Assembly (NCBI GenBank): GCA_002471275.1
Contig: DKPQ01000019.1
Coordinates: 176,654-240,653 of the forward strand
Length of the DNA: 64,000 nucleotides
Direction of reading: 5' to 3'
From: Flammeovirgaceae bacterium UBA7330
Lineage (GTDB): Bacteria > Bacteroidota > Bacteroidia > Cytophagales > Cyclobacteriaceae
Shown piece after piece: positions 62,025 to 64,000 of the stretch. The notes under the pieces were generated by a model. That model did not search any database. It saw only the letters and a program-made list of their open reading frames with translations, and was not told the origin of the DNA. The first letter of the stretch is position 1. Every line of letters begins with the position of its first letter. The translations under genes and the position numbers were made by a program.

Positions 62025-63587
62025 ATGGCTGGTAAACTCCCTCGTATTTTTTGTGTTCTGATGCTCTTGATGCCGATGTTAGGCTATGGCCAACAACAGG
62101 TTGAATTAGTGCAACTTATCAAGCTTTTATTAGCGGATGGAGAAGGTGAATTGACGCTGTCTCAAATGCAAATATCCATCGCTGACAGCAAGCTGAAACG
62201 GAATAAAGGTGTATTCAACTATATTTCTGATAACTACCCACAATCTATTGATATTCAGGGTAATATAGCTATTGAAAGGCCGGTGATCTTAGACGGCCTG
62301 ACCTTCACAGATCACCTTTATCTGAACCAGTTGGATTTCCGGGGAGGGCTGGAAATTCGAAATTGTCAGTTCAACGGATTAACGATCAGCCAGGCTACAG
62401 CTAATGATTTCATATTTACTCAAAACAGCTCCGTCAATCATGTAGAGATCCTGGAATCAACTTTTGAAAGGGTAGAGGTCAGCCAAAATACGGTAGACTT
62501 TGGTGTGATACTGGAAGGGCTCACGGCTTCACAGCTCAAAATAGAAAATAACCAGGTGAACAGCGGAGAAATCAATCTGCTTGAAAGCAAAATCATTGAT
62601 GGCAACCTCTTGATAGGTGATAACAGCACCCAGGCCATTATCGTCCAGGACTGTGATATCAAACTAGGTGAGTATGGAGAATTCAACCATTATAAACTAC
62701 CGGGAGCACCCTCAGGTGATTTGTATCTCACCGGAAACACTTTATCGGGTGACAGCACCTCCCGATTCATACTCAATAAAAGTAGCTACCTAAACCTGGA
62801 CATCCGTGAAAACAGCTTTTCTATCAAGGTATATTTTGCCGAAGTCAGCGTTTCGGAACGCTTTTTCCTAGTGAGCAATGATTTTCATCAGCCTGTTTCA
62901 TTCGAAAAATTCCTCTTTTCTGAAATATGGAATGAACTCTACTGGGATCAGCTGGAGGGTTATAAGCTTCGCTATAAGGAGTATGGCACGCAGGAAAGTG
63001 GTGACTTTGACAACGACATCGATTTCAAAAACCTCATTAACATTTATAAGCAAATGCATTCGATCTTCATCTCGAGGGGAGACCTGGAATCGGCCAATGC
63101 CTGCTATAGTGAGATGAAGGAGTTGCAGGGTCAGATGTTAAAGCATCGATTTCAGCAGGAGGGGACCTTCAATAGTTTTCTTCGGTGGCAATTGAATGTA
63201 CTGCTTCGGATCTACACCAACCATGGTACAGATCCTGGTTTGGCCGTTTTGATGTCACTCTACGTGATTTTGATATTCTCCGTGTTGTATGTTTTTTTCC
63301 CTTCCGAATGGGATGCAGAGAGCAAAAGCAGGCTGCTGGTGAGCTATGAAAACGCCTTGAAATCAAAGAGTAAGTCATTCTTTGGACCTATCATCGTGGT
63401 AGGGGGTTCGTTGTTGCTGACAGTGATTAACGCAATAACATTAAGCATCAATAGTTTTGTTACGCTGGGTTTTGGCTCGGTACCTACCAAAGGTTTTGCC
63501 CGCTATTTGTGCATTGTGGAAGGGTTTATTGGCTGGTTTTTACTCAGCATTTTCACTGTGGCGCTGATCAATCAGGTATTAGCTTAG
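62025..63587 (+). CDS. exported beta-helix protein with a C-terminal K+-channel-like pore
   Basis: The ATG at 62025 gives MAGKLPRIFCVLMLLMPMLGYGQQ, a signal peptide. Residues about 60-300 are a series of imperfect 20-24-residue repeats (LDGLTFTDHLYLNQLDFRGG, LEIRNCQFNGLTI, VEILESTFERVEVSQNTV), probably a right-handed beta helix. After a charged helical linker there are two or three membrane helices near the C terminus. The last contains NSFVTLGFGSVPTKGFAR, matching the TVGYGD-type selectivity filter of 2-TM potassium channels, with Gly-Phe-Gly at 482-484 and a following helix CIVEGFIGWFLLSIFTVALI. I therefore predict an ion channel gated or sensed through an exported beta-helical domain. It stands alone on the plus strand. 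Confidence 0.75.
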   Translation: MAGKLPRIFCVLMLLMPMLGYGQQQVELVQLIKLLLADGEGELTLSQMQISIADSKLKRNKGVFNYISDNYPQSIDIQGNIAIERPVILDGLTFTDHLYLNQLDFRGGLEIRNCQFNGLTISQATANDFIFTQNSSVNHVEILESTFERVEVSQNTVDFGVILEGLTASQLKIENNQVNSGEINLLESKIIDGNLLIGDNSTQAIIVQDCDIKLGEYGEFNHYKLPGAPSGDLYLTGNTLSGDSTSRFILNKSSYLNLDIRENSFSIKVYFAEVSVSERFFLVSNDFHQPVSFEKFLFSEIWNELYWDQLEGYKLRYKEYGTQESGDFDNDIDFKNLINIYKQMHSIFISRGDLESANACYSEMKELQGQMLKHRFQQEGTFNSFLRWQLNVLLRIYTNHGTDPGLAVLMSLYVILIFSVLYVFFPSEWDAESKSRLLVSYENALKSKSKSFFGPIIVVGGSLLLTVINAITLSINSFVTLGFGSVPTKGFARYLCIVEGFIGWFLLSIFTVALINQVLA

Positions 63588-63650
63588 GAGCTGAAAAACG
63601 CCAAATAACCTATATAACCTGAGTTAGTTTAGAAGGTAGGTATTGTTGGA

Positions 63651-64000
63651 TTAATCGAGCTTATATACGATGATTTCGGCATCGTTCGATTCGTCCATTA
63701 CTGTGATAGACGTGTCCGGGATGAATTGAATTACGAAAGTATTGCGCCTTTTAGTGGTTTTGAAGGTATTGACTGACTTGCCGTCATATTCACGGGTCAC
63801 AATTTGGTACACGTCGTTACCGATGGTGATATTGCGGCCATCAAATACAATATCTGTACTTTCCTGAGCACTCACCAGCACTTCGTCGGAGGCTGCATCT
63901 ACTGTGGCTACTTCAGATGCTGTGATCTTACCTTTAAAACCTCTGCGATCGTTGTTCTGTGCCTGCACGGTAAGACGGCCTCTATGGTCTAAGCGGGTGT
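63651..64000 (-). CDS. hypothetical protein, 5' end beyond the window
   Basis: The frame is open to the window edge; only the C-terminal part of about 115 residues is visible, ending in ESNDAEIIVYKLD. The visible part is beta-rich (RLTVQAQNNDRRGFKGK, DIVFDGRNITIGNDVYQIVT, RRNTFVIQFIPDTSITVMD), possibly a beta-sandwich domain of an exported protein. A GTG at 63968 could serve as a start but the upstream in-frame sequence continues the same composition, so truncation by the window is more likely. Function unknown. Confidence 0.5.
   Translation of the reverse strand, partial: TRLDHRGRLTVQAQNNDRRGFKGKITASEVATVDAASDEVLVSAQESTDIVFDGRNITIGNDVYQIVTREYDGKSVNTFKTTKRRNTFVIQFIPDTSITVMDESNDAEIIVYKLD

Overview
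The window looks like a chromosomal segment of a Bacteroidota bacterium, probably Cytophagales-like and possibly marine; the genus cannot be fixed from sequence alone. The signs are a SusC/CarboxypepD_reg-type protein, an outer-membrane beta-barrel receptor with an N-terminal regulatory domain, TAnnTTTG-type promoter elements, a complete aromatic amino-acid degradation operon of the type common in this phylum, and intergenic hairpin repeats. I see no rRNA, tRNA, CRISPR array, transposase or prophage.

Layout. 0-7.6 kb: a multi-PAS histidine kinase (5' end outside the window) overlapping a response regulator that carries its own kinase-like half, a GNAT protein, a dienelactone-hydrolase-family protein, a membrane protein, a membrane LytTR regulator and a secreted protein. 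7.6-11.3 kb: a minus-strand sugar operon (OMPDC/HUMPS-family lyase, zinc-type dehydrogenase, TIM-barrel isomerase) and a secreted phosphodiesterase-like protein. 11.5-16.1 kb: a Crp/Fnr regulator, a SulP transporter and an MBL-rhodanese protein. Near-identical TGTnAC-type palindromes sit at the same distance from candidate -7 elements upstream of the last two, which suggests a small sulfur regulon. 16.2-18.1 kb: small hypothetical genes and a HEPN-domain protein.

18.1-33.8 kb is the centrepiece: a 15.7-kb plus-strand low-potential electron-transfer locus. It holds a giant pyruvate:ferredoxin oxidoreductase (1642 aa, with helical insertions and a fused C-terminal ferredoxin), rnfC-D-G-E-A, a tiny Cys-rich membrane protein, a plant-type ferredoxin-NADP+ reductase, rnfB, a two-gene 2-oxoacid:ferredoxin oxidoreductase (korA with fused gamma domain, korB), and a 571-aa protein. 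That last protein aligns by eye with the C-terminal half of the PFOR but has lost its Fe-S cysteines and its thiamine diphosphate GDG motif. I regard it as the most likely undescribed component. The locus appears built to make reduced ferredoxin from 2-oxoacids and pass it to NAD+ with ion pumping (Rnf) or to NADP+ (FNR).

33.9-51.6 kb: PAP2 phosphatase, a HEAT-like protein bracketed by a hairpin-bounded repeat, HrpB helicase, a repeat-rich intergenic island, an orphan CarboxypepD_reg-like protein, a Tat-type beta-propeller, a membrane protein, a sodium:solute symporter, PPK2, an outer-membrane receptor, a secreted M48 peptidase with its overlapping partner, a MATE transporter and a small hypothetical gene. 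51.9-61.1 kb: a seven-gene minus-strand operon taking phenylalanine through tyrosine and homogentisate to acetoacetyl-CoA, most junctions being 4-base overlaps. 61.2-64 kb: a GIY-YIG nuclease in repeat units that include a decayed copy of its own 3' end, a beta-helix protein with a K+-channel-like pore (GFG filter), and a partial hypothetical gene.

Three separate families of short structured intergenic repeats recur in the window: a two-hairpin element with compensatory arm changes (38.2, 38.4 and 51.7 kb), a roughly 100-bp element ending in GTCAT..ATGAC hairpins (34.8, 35.4 and perhaps 40.5 kb), and the GIY-YIG-linked AAGGATCT/GGATGACG element (46.3, 61.3 and 61.8 kb, with a decayed copy at 51.2 kb).
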